From Bacteroidetes bacterium UBA1947 (GTDB lineage: Bacteria > Bacteroidota > Bacteroidia > Chitinophagales > Chitinophagaceae), in contig DDET01000010.1 of assembly GCA_002336915.1 (NCBI GenBank), forward strand, positions 1-64,000: a DNA stretch of 64,000 bases, written 5' to 3'. Numbering within the stretch: the first letter of the stretch is position 1; every line of letters starts with the position of its first letter. Below the pieces are notes generated by a model. The model saw only the letters and a program-made list of their open reading frames with translations, had not been told where the DNA came from and made no database searches. The translations under genes were made by a program, and so were the position numbers. Positions 25,901 to 35,083 of this stretch are shown here, one piece after another.

Positions 25901-25930
25901 AAGGCCGGGCTTTTATGGCCCGGCCTTGTT
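25901..25930 (+). terminator. Terminator after the ABC-F gene
   Basis: Perfect 10-bp stem AAGGCCGGGC (25901-25910) / GCCCGGCCTT (25918-25927), 7-base loop, followed by GTTGTTT. It lies 16 bases after the ABC-F stop codon. Confidence 0.8.
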
Positions 25931-25958
25931 GTTTAGAGCAATCGTATAGCATATCCTC

Positions 25959-25966
25959 TATTTTTG
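25959..25966 (+). promoter_or_regulatory. -7 promoter element (TATTTTTG) for the bestrophin gene
   Basis: TAnnTTTG match 15 bases before the GTG start at 25982, predicting a very short leader. Confidence 0.5.
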
Positions 25967-25981
25967 CAATAAACTGTCAAC

Positions 25982-26860
25982 GTGATAGCATACAACCCCA
26001 AAGACTGGATAAAGTTCATCTTCAAAATACACAAGTCCGATACCATAAGGCAACTGCTGCCGCTGTTGGTATTTGTCGGCATTTATTCCTGGGCTGTAGC
26101 ATATTGGGAGCTTGAGTATCTCAACGCTACCGCACATGCGTGGCTTCGGAATATCCCCCTGATGCACGGTCTCCTGGGTTTTGCTATATCCATGCTATTG
26201 GTATTCCGCACCAATACCGCCTATGACCGCTGGTGGGAGGGCCGCAAACAGTGGGGTGCACTGGTCAACAACAGCCGTAACCTCGCCATAAAGCTTAATG
26301 CTATGCTGGAAGGACAGGATATGGACACCCGCAACTTTTATAAACGCATGATACCGCTGTATGCCAAAGTATTGATGGGCCACTTGCAGGCAGAAAGTAC
26401 CCGGTGGATGCTGGATGAAAAAATACACCCTGAGTTCAGTTCGCTGGAGGAGGGTAAGCATGTGCCCAATCACGTCGCCCAACTGATGGTCAGCAAAGCA
26501 ACAATACTATACAGGGCAGGCAAGATAAGCGGCGATGAGCTGATAGTATTAAACAGTGAGCTAACATCTTTTACCGATATATGCGGCGCCTGCGAGCGCA
26601 TCAAGAACACACCCATACCATATTCCTATAGCGCATTCATCAAGAAGTTCATTTTCTTTTATGTCATAACTCTGCCTTTCGGCTGGTCTTTCCAGTTGGG
26701 CTATATTACTATTCCCGTAGTTACTTTCGTGTTCTATGTGCTTGCCAGCCTCGAGATAGTGGCTGAGGAAATAGAAGACCCCTTTGGTAAGGACACCAAC
26801 GACCTTCCCATGCAGCAAATAAGCCATAATATAGAGAAGCACGTCAATGAGCTGCTGTAG
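25982..26860 (+). CDS. Bestrophin-family anion channel
   Basis: 292 residues. Four main transmembrane segments (about residues 23-41, 58-76, 217-235 and 240-260) with the bestrophin blocks LLGFAISMLLVFRTNTAYDR, WWEGRKQWGALVNNSRNLA and PFGWSFQLGYITIPVVTF, plus the C-terminal EDPFGKDTNDLP motif. Bacterial bestrophins form pentameric anion channels in the inner membrane. The frame starts with GTG at 25982 because the conserved N-terminal residues IAYNPKDWIKFIF follow directly. Confidence 0.9.
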   Translation: MIAYNPKDWIKFIFKIHKSDTIRQLLPLLVFVGIYSWAVAYWELEYLNATAHAWLRNIPLMHGLLGFAISMLLVFRTNTAYDRWWEGRKQWGALVNNSRNLAIKLNAMLEGQDMDTRNFYKRMIPLYAKVLMGHLQAESTRWMLDEKIHPEFSSLEEGKHVPNHVAQLMVSKATILYRAGKISGDELIVLNSELTSFTDICGACERIKNTPIPYSYSAFIKKFIFFYVITLPFGWSFQLGYITIPVVTFVFYVLASLEIVAEEIEDPFGKDTNDLPMQQISHNIEKHVNELL

Positions 26861-26913
26861 TTCTTCACCATATAATTTTTGTCACCTGAATTTTCTCACA
26901 TACATTTACCTAC

Positions 26914-27411
26914 ATGCATACTGCGTTTCGCTACATACTATTGATACCATTCGTCCTGCATGCTGCATGCCATACGCCGGGCGAGGCAACAAGTAGTAGT
27001 TCAATGCCCGCCGGCAATACTGCCGCTAAGGCTAAGCGCGGTCCATCCATCCTTAGTGTCATCCTGAATGCGCATGCATCGGGTAGCGATGTGGTCTTTG
27101 AGATCGCACAGGTATCAGTGAAGGAGGGCACTTATAAGCACAACATCCCTTATAGTAACGCATCGTGGTACAAGGCTTGCCTTACAGATAATGCCGGCAA
27201 TGTGCTGGACAGCAGCCTCTTTGAGAACCCCCTTGCTGAAAGAATGGAAGCGGTACAAGACGATGGAAAACTGGCCACTACCACCAACAATAAAAAGGAA
27301 AATGGCGTCTATATAAGAGCTAAGTATAACAGCAACATTACCTTACTTACCATATACGACAACCATAATAAAAAATTAAATACCTTTAACATACAAACTT
27401 ATCTTAAATGA
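26914..27411 (+). CDS. Predicted lipoprotein of unknown function
   Basis: 165 residues with a lipoprotein signal ending at LHAAC (Cys19). The mature part starts with a low-complexity linker (GEATSSSSMPAGNTAAKAK), then a compact beta-rich domain. I recognise no family. It overlaps the M64 peptidase gene by four bases (ATGA), so the two are translationally coupled and may act together at the cell surface. Confidence 0.7.
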   Translation: MHTAFRYILLIPFVLHAACHTPGEATSSSSMPAGNTAAKAKRGPSILSVILNAHASGSDVVFEIAQVSVKEGTYKHNIPYSNASWYKACLTDNAGNVLDSSLFENPLAERMEAVQDDGKLATTTNNKKENGVYIRAKYNSNITLLTIYDNHNKKLNTFNIQTYLK

Positions 27412-28811
27412 GGAAACTCGCTACACTTCTTTTACTTAGCTGCAGTATCATGGCCCGTTCACAAACCTTCCCGGTTGTGGGCTTAAAGGTGAGCGGCCCC
27501 GATAGTAACCGTATTAATATGGTCATGCTCTCCGATGGCTTCCAGGCTGCTGAGTTACCTACTTTTCAGACCAATGCGGACTCGATAAGGGTGCATTTTT
27601 TTGATGAAAGCCCCCTGAAAGAATATGTGAACTTCTTCAATGTTTATTGTATCAATGTACCTTCAGTGGAGAGCGGCACCGACCATCCCGCTACTGCTAC
27701 GGATGTAGTAGAGCCGGTGATACCCGTAGCTGATGTGAATACCTACTTCAATGCCAGCTTTGATGGCGGCAATACGCACAGGGCGCTGGTTTGTAATAAC
27801 GAGCCCGCTGTATATACTGTGCTTGCCAATAACTTCCCCGCCGCAGATATCATTATGCTGATAGCCAACTCGCTGGAGTATGGCGGTACGGGTGGTAATG
27901 TAGCTACCAGTTCGCTGAACGCCTCATCTTACGAGATAGTACGCCACGAGTTTGGCCACACCTTCGCCGGCCTTGCCGATGAATATTGGGCTGGGCCCCA
28001 GTTTGCTAACGAGAAGGCAAACATGACGCAGGAAAATGATCCTGCTCTTGTAAAGTGGAAGAACTGGCTGAATGTGGGTGGCGTAGGCATTGTGGCCTAC
28101 GGCGCTACAGCACCTTCCAGCAGCTGGTACAGGCCGCACCATACTTGCAAAATGTGCGCGCTCTACAACCCTTTCTGCCATGTATGCCAGGAGGCCATCA
28201 TTACCCGTATCTACCAGGTAATGCGCCCCATAGATTGGGTGACGCCGGACACTGCTACGGCACAGGTGTATGCTGCTAACCCCATAACATTTACCATGAA
28301 GCTCATTAAGCCTGTGCCTAACACGCTCGTGGTAAAATGGAAACTGAATACAACCATTCTTGCATCCACCGACACTTCTGTTCAGATAACAGGCGCACAG
28401 CTTATTCCCGGTGCTAATACATTGACAGCTTATATCACAGATACTACCGGATTGTCACGTTCTTACTGGCCCGGCACAGGATACCAGTTCGCTGTAACAT
28501 GGGACATCAGTAACGGCCCCACGGGCATCAATGTAACTAAGCAGCATAACAATGATAAGTTCTTCTACAAGTTATATCCCATACCGGCCAAAGACAATGT
28601 AACACTTGAGTATGACAACAGCACCCGGGACGAGAACCTGCAACTCAGCATTACAGACATAAGCGGCAGGGTAGTAAAGAGTGAAACCTTGAAGTTGCAA
28701 GCCGGCAAGCAAGTAGCTAACATCAATACTTCCAGCCTTGCAACTGGCACCTACATCTTCAGCCTTGTAAGCAAGTCCGTGAATGTAGCACAGCAAGTGA
28801 CCATAGAGTAA
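27408..28811 (+). CDS. M64-family metallopeptidase with T9SS sorting domain
   Basis: 467 residues with a signal peptide (about 1-18). The catalytic zinc motif HEFGHTFAGLADEY is at about 181-194, giving HExxH and the downstream Asp/Glu of the M64 (IgA peptidase) family. The cysteine-rich stretch CKMCALYNPFCHVCQEAI follows. After an Ig-like section, the C-terminus (from about 390, YPIPAKDNVTLEY) is a type IX secretion sorting domain ending GTYIFSLVSKSVNVAQQ. So it should be exported to the surface or outside and digest proteins. Coupled to the lipoprotein upstream. Confidence 0.88.
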   Translation: MRKLATLLLLSCSIMARSQTFPVVGLKVSGPDSNRINMVMLSDGFQAAELPTFQTNADSIRVHFFDESPLKEYVNFFNVYCINVPSVESGTDHPATATDVVEPVIPVADVNTYFNASFDGGNTHRALVCNNEPAVYTVLANNFPAADIIMLIANSLEYGGTGGNVATSSLNASSYEIVRHEFGHTFAGLADEYWAGPQFANEKANMTQENDPALVKWKNWLNVGGVGIVAYGATAPSSSWYRPHHTCKMCALYNPFCHVCQEAIITRIYQVMRPIDWVTPDTATAQVYAANPITFTMKLIKPVPNTLVVKWKLNTTILASTDTSVQITGAQLIPGANTLTAYITDTTGLSRSYWPGTGYQFAVTWDISNGPTGINVTKQHNNDKFFYKLYPIPAKDNVTLEYDNSTRDENLQLSITDISGRVVKSETLKLQAGKQVANINTSSLATGTYIFSLVSKSVNVAQQVTIE

Positions 28812-28834
28812 GATCATGTATACTCTTTAAATAG

Positions 28835-28865
28835 AAAGATCCACGGCCTCAACCGTGGATCTTTT
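28835..28865. terminator. Bidirectional terminator between M64 and cytochrome genes
   Basis: Perfect 12-bp stem AAAGATCCACGG (28835-28846) / CCGTGGATCTTT (28853-28864), loop CCTCAA, with TTTTTAT after it on the plus strand. The genes on both sides converge here. Confidence 0.85.
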
Positions 28866-28917
28866 TATGTTATGCGTTGAACAACCCTTTCCTTTGGAGA
28901 GGGCAGGGTGAGGCCGC

Positions 28918-29922
28918 TTATTTACTTGTTGCTGTGTAGGACGGTGTGAACTTGATAACCGTATTCGTCTTAGCCGGTATAGTACGCAGGTATTTGTATA
29001 TGGCTGAAAGGTCATTACGCTCCATATGGCAATACATGGTCCAGGGCATGATGCTGTTGAATGCGCCCGGACTTACACTTGGCGATACATACCCGCTATC
29101 TGCATAAGCTTTGAAGCGGTTAATAAAAGCATCTTCGGTCCATGAGCCTATACCTGTTTCCATATCAGGTGTCAGGTTAGCCGAGCGTACTTTCGAACCA
29201 TCAGGGAAAGGAAACTCCCTGCCGCCGCTGAAAGCCAGCTCCGGTATGATCTGGCCCTGCTTAACCTGGGTATGGCATTCCCTGCAAGCGCAGGCATTGA
29301 CCATATATGCGCCATACGCGAGCGTATCCGTTGTAGGCGGACGCTTTTGAGGAGTAGCTTTCTTAGGTATGGTATTGAGAATAAAGTTCATTGGGAAGTC
29401 TGAAACTGGTGCGGGAACTTTGCTCTCTATGGGCTGTAAGGTGCGTATATAAGCTATAATGCATTTGATATCCTCCGGGTCCATATTGGCATAATAGGGA
29501 TATGGCATTACAGGGAACAGGGCTTTACCTTCTTTATCTACGCCTGTTGTAATTACCCTGAAAAGCTCACCATCGGTATAGCGCGAAATACCAGCCGGTG
29601 TAATATTACGTGATACGTATGCACCGGGGAAACCGAATTTGTGGTCAAAGAGCTCGCCGCCTTTACCAAAAGTGCCGGGAGTGATAGGCCCTGAAAACTT
29701 AGACCAGTCGCGGGTAGAGTGACAATCCATACAAATGGTCACGCTGTTGGCAAGGTAGCGGCCCCGTTCTATGTTTTCAGGTGTCATAGCGACCTTCATT
29801 TCCGGCGCGGGGCCTACATTGGGCAGTGCTACTTTTACATAAGTGAGCAATCCGGCAATGGCTACTATTACTAATAGTACAAGGTAGCCCAGGACTTTAA
29901 ATACTTTTTTCATTTGAGGCAT
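28918..29922 (-). CDS. Diheme c-type cytochrome, membrane anchored
   Basis: 334 residues. An N-terminal transmembrane anchor (about residues 10-30) leads to two cytochrome c domains, each with one CxxCH heme site: CMDCH (64-68) and CRECH (213-217). Each domain has a downstream Met-containing ligand region such as ALFPVMPYPYYANM and INSIMPWTMYCHM-like FNSIMPWTMYCHMER. This resembles periplasmic diheme cytochromes that pass electrons from dehydrogenases to oxidases. No dehydrogenase partner lies next to it. Confidence 0.9.
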   Translation of the reverse strand: MPQMKKVFKVLGYLVLLVIVAIAGLLTYVKVALPNVGPAPEMKVAMTPENIERGRYLANSVTICMDCHSTRDWSKFSGPITPGTFGKGGELFDHKFGFPGAYVSRNITPAGISRYTDGELFRVITTGVDKEGKALFPVMPYPYYANMDPEDIKCIIAYIRTLQPIESKVPAPVSDFPMNFILNTIPKKATPQKRPPTTDTLAYGAYMVNACACRECHTQVKQGQIIPELAFSGGREFPFPDGSKVRSANLTPDMETGIGSWTEDAFINRFKAYADSGYVSPSVSPGAFNSIMPWTMYCHMERNDLSAIYKYLRTIPAKTNTVIKFTPSYTATSK

Positions 29923-29988
29923 TTTACATTAAGGAGATAGCATCAAAAATAATATGCATCTTTAATATTTTCAAGCCTCAAATGAAAA

Positions 29989-31920
29989 TTATTTACTCAT
30001 AATATTCACCGGGGTGAGGGTAGGCAATATGATCTTTGAAGCATTGGTAGCCTCGTGGTATATCTTGATGGTGGACTTCACGAACTCATCTTCGTAAGCC
30101 TTGTAAATATTTAAGAACTGCTGTGGGTTCCTGTCCACGAGTGGGAACCATGAACTTTGCACCTGGACCATGATCCTGTGGCCTTTCTTAAAGGTATGGG
30201 CCACATCGGGCATGCTGAACTTTACTTCGGTCACCTCACCGGGCTTAAAGGTTTCCGGGTCGGCCAGGCTGTTGCGGTATTTGCCACGCATTACCTCGCC
30301 GCGCACCAGCATCTCGTAGCCATCCATAGGGTAGTCTTTGCCCCAGCCCGGGCCATCTTTTTTGTCGTCGTAAGCAAAGTCATCAGGGAAGACATCTATA
30401 AGCTTGACCACGAAATCCGCATCGGTGGTGGACAGGGAGACAAATAGATCGGCAATAACGGGACCGGCTATCATCAGGTCATCGGTGAGCTTCCCGGACT
30501 TGAATACCAGTACATCGGGACGGCGTTCTGCAAAGCGCTGATCGTCATCCATATACTCGGCAGTACGGTTAAGGTGTATGCCATCGGTAAAAGGTACCGG
30601 ATTTGTGGGATCGCTGACATACTTGCTGGAGGAGCTTTCTTTGCTGGGTATAACCAGCGACAGACCTCCGTTGGGCTGCAGGTAAAATGGCTTGTTCTGC
30701 TTTTCGGCAGGAGGCCATTGCTCAAATGTGTGCCATTCGTTGGCGCCGCTAAAGAATACGTTGGCTTCTTTGATATCAGTAATATCGCCTTTGTCTTCGA
30801 GGTAGAAACGGAAAAAGGGTTCTTCTATATGTTTCTGGTAATATTCAGATGTTTTGCTGCCGAAGCGCACATTGCCCAGGTATTCGCCGGTGGTCTTGGC
30901 CCAACCGCCATGCTGCCAAGGCCCCATGACCAACCTGTTATTGTTATGTGCTTTCTTTTCTATTGCCTTATACAGGTTCCATGCGCCGAAGCAGTCCTCG
31001 GCGTCAAAGAGGCCGCCAACCACGAGGGTAGCGGTACTGTCCGGGATGTTGCTTACATATTTGCGGGCATTGCGCTCCTGCCACCATTCGTCGTAATCGG
31101 GGTGGCTGTACATGTCTTTCCAGAAAGCGATGCTATCGCCCATGAGCTTTTTGAAGTTGCGCAGGGGGCCTGTCTCGAGGTAAAACTTGTAGTTATCCTT
31201 GGTATAAAATTCAAAGCCTGTGGCACCAACCTTGGTAGGTGCAGGGCGGGGCTTGCCAAAACCTGAATAAAAACTAAAGCCATCCATGAGCATGAAGGCG
31301 CCATTGTGATGGAAGTCATCGCCTGCAAACCAATCAGTTACGGGCGCTTGCGGACTAACTGCTTTAAGTGCGGGGTGACCGCACATGGCAGCCATGGTAG
31401 CGTAAAAACCCGGATATGAAACACCCAACACACCCACCTTACCGTTGTTATTGCGGGCGTTATTCACCAGCCAGTCGATAGTATCATATGTATCTGTACT
31501 CTCGTCTATATCGGTTTCTTTATCTTTCTTATTGTCGTTGAAGGGGCGTACGTCCACAAAATCGCCCTCGCTCATGTAGCGGCCGCGCACATCCTGCAGC
31601 ACCAAAATATAGCCGGCCTTCAAATAGTCGACCCAGTAAAAATTCCAGAATGCCTTGAAGGAGTCCTTGCCATAGGGTGCTATGGAATAGGGGGTACGGA
31701 AGAGGAGAATAGGGTGCTTTCCCCTGGCATCTTTTGGGGTATATATGGCGGTGTACAGTTGCTTACCATCGCGCATGGTAATGGCTATTTCCCTTTTCTC
31801 ATAGTTGCGGCGCACCCATATAGAGTCGGCCTTGTGGTTATTGCCGGTGATTTTGGTCTTGGTATCGGCAAATGCGGCAAACGAAGAGAGGAGAAGGAGT
31901 GTGGCAAGTAGTTGTTTCAT
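29989..31920 (-). CDS. CocE/NonD-family secreted hydrolase (S15-type)
   Basis: 643 residues with a signal peptide (to about residue 18, FAAFADT). An alpha/beta hydrolase domain carries the nucleophile elbow GVSYPGFYA, and VLQDVRGRYMSEGDFVDV is a CocE block. The C-terminal jelly-roll shows LTDDLMIAGPVIADLFVSLS and GHRIMVQVQSSWFPLVDRNP. Members are X-Pro dipeptidyl peptidases, acyl-ester hydrolases or glutaryl-7-ACA acylases; which applies here is not readable. Likely periplasmic. Confidence 0.92.
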   Translation of the reverse strand: MKQLLATLLLLSSFAAFADTKTKITGNNHKADSIWVRRNYEKREIAITMRDGKQLYTAIYTPKDARGKHPILLFRTPYSIAPYGKDSFKAFWNFYWVDYLKAGYILVLQDVRGRYMSEGDFVDVRPFNDNKKDKETDIDESTDTYDTIDWLVNNARNNNGKVGVLGVSYPGFYATMAAMCGHPALKAVSPQAPVTDWFAGDDFHHNGAFMLMDGFSFYSGFGKPRPAPTKVGATGFEFYTKDNYKFYLETGPLRNFKKLMGDSIAFWKDMYSHPDYDEWWQERNARKYVSNIPDSTATLVVGGLFDAEDCFGAWNLYKAIEKKAHNNNRLVMGPWQHGGWAKTTGEYLGNVRFGSKTSEYYQKHIEEPFFRFYLEDKGDITDIKEANVFFSGANEWHTFEQWPPAEKQNKPFYLQPNGGLSLVIPSKESSSSKYVSDPTNPVPFTDGIHLNRTAEYMDDDQRFAERRPDVLVFKSGKLTDDLMIAGPVIADLFVSLSTTDADFVVKLIDVFPDDFAYDDKKDGPGWGKDYPMDGYEMLVRGEVMRGKYRNSLADPETFKPGEVTEVKFSMPDVAHTFKKGHRIMVQVQSSWFPLVDRNPQQFLNIYKAYEDEFVKSTIKIYHEATNASKIILPTLTPVNIMSK

Positions 31921-32556
31921 ATTGTAAAAATGAGGGCTTAAAAGTATAAAAAAAATGTTGCTGAACCACGATTTACCAGATTCTTTAAACCACGATTTTC
32001 ATGATTAATGGATTACTATGATGGAGGGATTGCGGCCATGCATTCCGGTTTGCGTAATTTTCAGAATCGGAAGTGGATAATCCACATTTTTTCGGTTAAT
32101 CATTTTATTATCAATTGATTGTGGTGTTTATTTCATGTGGATATTGCTTCCGATCTACTTCCGGTTTGGTTCTGGTTTTTGCCGACTTGGCAAATTGCGT
32201 GGAAAAGTGGATAAGTATTATGAATTTTTATTTAGATTGTTTATTATCAATGTTTTATGATGTTTATTTCATGTGGATAATGGATTGCTGTCCCGCGACG
32301 GACCGTTATATTTATCAAGCTTTGAATGCTGGCCTCAGCAGGACCTTCCCAGCTGATTTTGATATTCATCAAAATCAGCATCCCCTCCTTGGCAGGAGGG
32401 GAGTTGGAAATTTTCCGTTCCCTTGCAAGATACGAAATGGGGATAGGGGGTGCCAAATTAAGATATACACAACTAGCAGAGAACCGCGAGGTGATTTTTC
32501 AGATATGTGCGTGGCACAAATTTTTGGAGTTTTAGGAGGAACCAAAGAGAAAAACT
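31921..32556. repeat. Gene-free region with 70-bp direct repeats and palindromes
   Basis: No believable gene. Two direct copies of about 70 bases (32074-32143 and 32208-32279) start with TGGATAA and end with TTTATTTCATGTGGATA; they are 134 bases apart. A 13-base palindrome GTGGATAATCCAC (32073-32085) lies at the head of the first. A perfect 12-bp-arm hairpin GCTGATTTTGAT/ATCAAAATCAGC (32352-32379) and a CCCCTCC/GGAGGGG hairpin (32382-32401) follow. A 164-codon open frame across the region (32115-32609) spans both repeats and looks non-coding. Confidence 0.6.
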
Positions 32557-32760
32557 ATGAAAAGGAGCATCGTAGTATTTTTTATCACATTTATACTGAT
32601 GTTGGGTAGCAATGAGCTTTTTGCCCAGCAGGCCCGCAACCTGGGACATAGAATACACCATAGGATGCACAATATGCGGGTAAGGATACATAATAAAGCA
32701 GTGGAACATCACAACAGGCATGTATACCGGCATAGACACCACTACCATCATTACAGGTGA
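32557..32760 (+). CDS. Small secreted histidine-rich protein
   Basis: 67 residues. A good signal peptide (VVFFITFILMLGSNELFAQQ, cleavage near residue 24) is followed by a mature part of about 43 residues made largely of His and Arg (for example NKAVEHHNRHVYRHRHHYHH). I know no family. The composition suggests metal ion or heme binding, or binding to acidic envelope polymers. It stands alone, followed by a terminator at 32859. Short length lowers certainty that it is expressed. Confidence 0.6.
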   Translation: MKRSIVVFFITFILMLGSNELFAQQARNLGHRIHHRMHNMRVRIHNKAVEHHNRHVYRHRHHYHHYR

Positions 32761-32858
32761 GCGGACCGGAGGCTTTAAACGTATGAAAAGATATACGGTC
32801 TAAAACAGATAGATTCACCGCAAATAGTGGTGGTATGGAAAATGATTATGTTTAGACC

Positions 32859-32885
32859 AAGGGCGGGAAACCGCTCTTTTTTTAT
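32859..32885 (+). terminator. Terminator downstream of the His-rich gene
   Basis: AAGGGCGG (32859-32866) with CCGCTCTT (32871-32878), one G-T wobble, loop GAAA, followed by TTTTTATAA. A second hairpin GGGCTGAA/TTCAGCCC (32895-32917) follows at once. Confidence 0.65.
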
Positions 32886-32917
32886 AATAGAAAAGGGCTG
32901 AATGTTAAGTTCAGCCC

Positions 32918-33628
32918 GTTCTCCATCTCTACGATCCTCTCATCCTAAAACTCTTTCTCTACCTGCAACAAAAGTACTAAGGGTAGCACTGCCCGCAGAT
33001 GACGGCTGTTTGTTTAAAAACTGTTTGTGGTCATATATGGTAAGCCGAAGTGTTAACTTTACATATAGACGGGGGATATCGATGTTGCTGTGTTTTGGTG
33101 CGTTTTTGGGCGCTTACGGACAGGTCTATGCAGCTGTGCAGGCACTGTGAGTATGTGCAGACCAGCGCTCACGTGTCCGCCAATAAGGCGGAAAGCTGTG
33201 GTAATTTATTAGATATATCCGAGCATAGGCTATACCGGCTGGCTGGCCAGGGCCGACAGAAATGGGAATTATAGACCGGGGCAGCAACCTCGGTAAGGCG
33301 GTAAGGCCCTGAGGCCTGGCCGGAACAAATGGAGTGTGTGTCCTGGGCACTGAAATTCATATCTCCGTAGGCTGCCCGAAGACATAATCATCTCAGCCGC
33401 AAGGCAAAGCCCAATAGGGTGCATCATAATATTTCTATTGTTAAGTAGGCAGAATAGGGCAAGACTGAGTATGCCCAATATTTATCAATTCTTCTACTTA
33501 ACATAATATTAATTATAGAACAAAAGGATAGGAATGAAATAAGGGCATATTGGGGTTTAAGCCATATTGGGATTGCCATAGAGCCATTATAAGCTGCGCT
33601 CTATAATATCCCTATTGTTAAGCAGGAC
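32918..33628. other. Gene-free region with inverted and direct repeats
   Basis: About 700 bases without a gene I can support; small open frames on both strands have unnatural composition. It includes a CCGCC/GGCGG hairpin (33178-33192) and, near the right end, two direct 24-base copies (33426-33449 and 33603-33626, 21 of 24 identical), each containing CTATTGTTAAG. An inverted copy CTACTTAACA (33494-33503) pairs exactly with 33439-33448. This may be a relic of a mobile element, or a promoter or operator array for the gene at 33668. Confidence 0.4.
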
Positions 33629-33667
33629 TTGCAATATTTCCACAAGTGGATCGTTATGGATCATACC

Positions 33668-34756
33668 ATGAAGCACATCGCGGCTGCTGCCATTTTCATT
33701 TTGCTTTCGCTAAAAGCCTACGCGGCCGATACCCAAAGCCTGGTAAAATACCTGGCGGAACATGAGTCGGTGATCAGCCGAAAGGCAGATGGCCGGCTGG
33801 AACTTAACGAAACGACCAAGGCTATGATATCAAGGAATATGGCGGGCAAATCTCTTTTTGTGCTTGGCGAAGGCGGCAGCCATTACCTGGAACTTAATGG
33901 CGAACTGCTGGTCCTATTGCAGGAATATTTTATGCAACACGGGCTGAAATACGTGTTTAAAGAAGGTGATCGCTCGCTGGCCTACCTGGACAACCTGTAT
34001 CGAAATGGCCGGTACACATTTAAAGATAGCAGCTATAAGCGCCACATAGCCTTCCTGGAACATGAGCGGCCCGGGGATGCTGCCGGGCATAAATTTGAGC
34101 TGGTGGGTATAGATTTTGAACGGCCCTGGAATTTTCATGCAGCTATGGCCGAAATAGTGCAGCATATTAATAAGGAGGGCATCGATATGCTTTTTTCGCT
34201 GGCGCCGTACGTTCGGGACAGTGATTATATTAAACTTAGCGCTAAAGAATGGCAAAAGTACTACCGGGGCATTGGTAAAAGCTTCTACAGGGACAGCCTT
34301 AAGCTTAAGGAACTGCTGGGCAGCTATTATGAAAGATTCAAATACCTGGTAACAAACCCCAATACCGCTACCCCTACCGGCGAACGCAACCGGCCTATGG
34401 CGGAGAACCTGCTGCAGGAGATAACTCTACCGGACAGGCAGGCCAGCTACCTGCTGGACTGCGGCATGGCCCACTCGCGGCCCAATGAAAAGGGAACGCT
34501 GGTGAACATCCTCTGTAAAAGCGATGCGCTGAGGGGAAAAGTAAGCGTGATGAACGTGATATGCGAGGACTGCATGACCAGCGTGGAAAAGGTAAGCAAT
34601 TGGGCTTTTCCCTTTATGAAGGGCGAAATACAGGAGGCTTTCAACAAGGCGGCAAAGGGAGATATTGTGCTTTTTGACCTAAGTGAACTGCCGGCTGAGT
34701 ACCAATATATTAAAGAATATGGGGAGCTGATGGTGTTCGCCAAGGGGCAAAATTGA
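33668..34756 (+). CDS. Secreted EreA/ChaN-like superfamily protein
   Basis: About 362 residues from the ATG at 33668, which opens a signal peptide (MKHIAAAAIFILLSLKAYAA); an upstream in-frame ATG at 33629 would hide it. The core resembles the erythromycin esterase / ChaN / TIKI superfamily: FVLGEGGSHYLELNGELLVL is the GExxH-type motif, then KYVFKEGDRSLAYL, a later VGIDFERPW, and YLLDCGMAHS near the C-terminus. Members include peptidase-like TIKI and esterases, so an envelope hydrolase is possible. Similarity is by motif only. It stands alone downstream of a repeat region. Confidence 0.6.
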   Translation: MKHIAAAAIFILLSLKAYAADTQSLVKYLAEHESVISRKADGRLELNETTKAMISRNMAGKSLFVLGEGGSHYLELNGELLVLLQEYFMQHGLKYVFKEGDRSLAYLDNLYRNGRYTFKDSSYKRHIAFLEHERPGDAAGHKFELVGIDFERPWNFHAAMAEIVQHINKEGIDMLFSLAPYVRDSDYIKLSAKEWQKYYRGIGKSFYRDSLKLKELLGSYYERFKYLVTNPNTATPTGERNRPMAENLLQEITLPDRQASYLLDCGMAHSRPNEKGTLVNILCKSDALRGKVSVMNVICEDCMTSVEKVSNWAFPFMKGEIQEAFNKAAKGDIVLFDLSELPAEYQYIKEYGELMVFAKGQN

Positions 34757-35083
34757 AGCGGATGACTAGCCTGTAATTACAAAAATTTTGATAATATTCG
34801 ATTCAATTTGTTTTTAGTAAAATTACTGATTTTCAGTGCTTTACATTTAAACACTTCCAGTTTAAAATAAATCTATTCAGCTTCAGGTTTCAAGCTTTAC
34901 TTTAAGTGAAAGAAGACAGCAAGTCAGATAGTTGTTATAGCTATACCGATGGCATACCTGCAAAAAAAATTTGCTATGCACTCCCCTGCCGATCTGTGTG
35001 CCCGGGATATGGAATAAGAAGATATCCACAAATTTGGTCCCGGCGTTCTTTCATGGCAGCCGCCAGCCTAATTTTACCTGACG
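34757..35083. other. Gene-free stretch
   Basis: About 330 bases, AT-rich at the start, with no open frame I believe (a 62-codon frame at 34906-35094 begins with GTG and has unnatural composition). I see no clear promoter, hairpin or repeat. Confidence 0.4.

Noticed and set aside
30574..31266. 230-codon frame opposite the CocE hydrolase
   Set aside because: Shadow of a well supported gene; no signal or domain.
32115..32609. 164-codon open frame over the direct repeats
   Set aside because: It runs through both repeat copies and two hairpins, has no protein-like composition and no family match.
32918..33628. Search for tRNA, attachment sites or a transposase in the gene-free area
   Set aside because: No cloverleaf, no transposase fragment and no clear target duplication seen.
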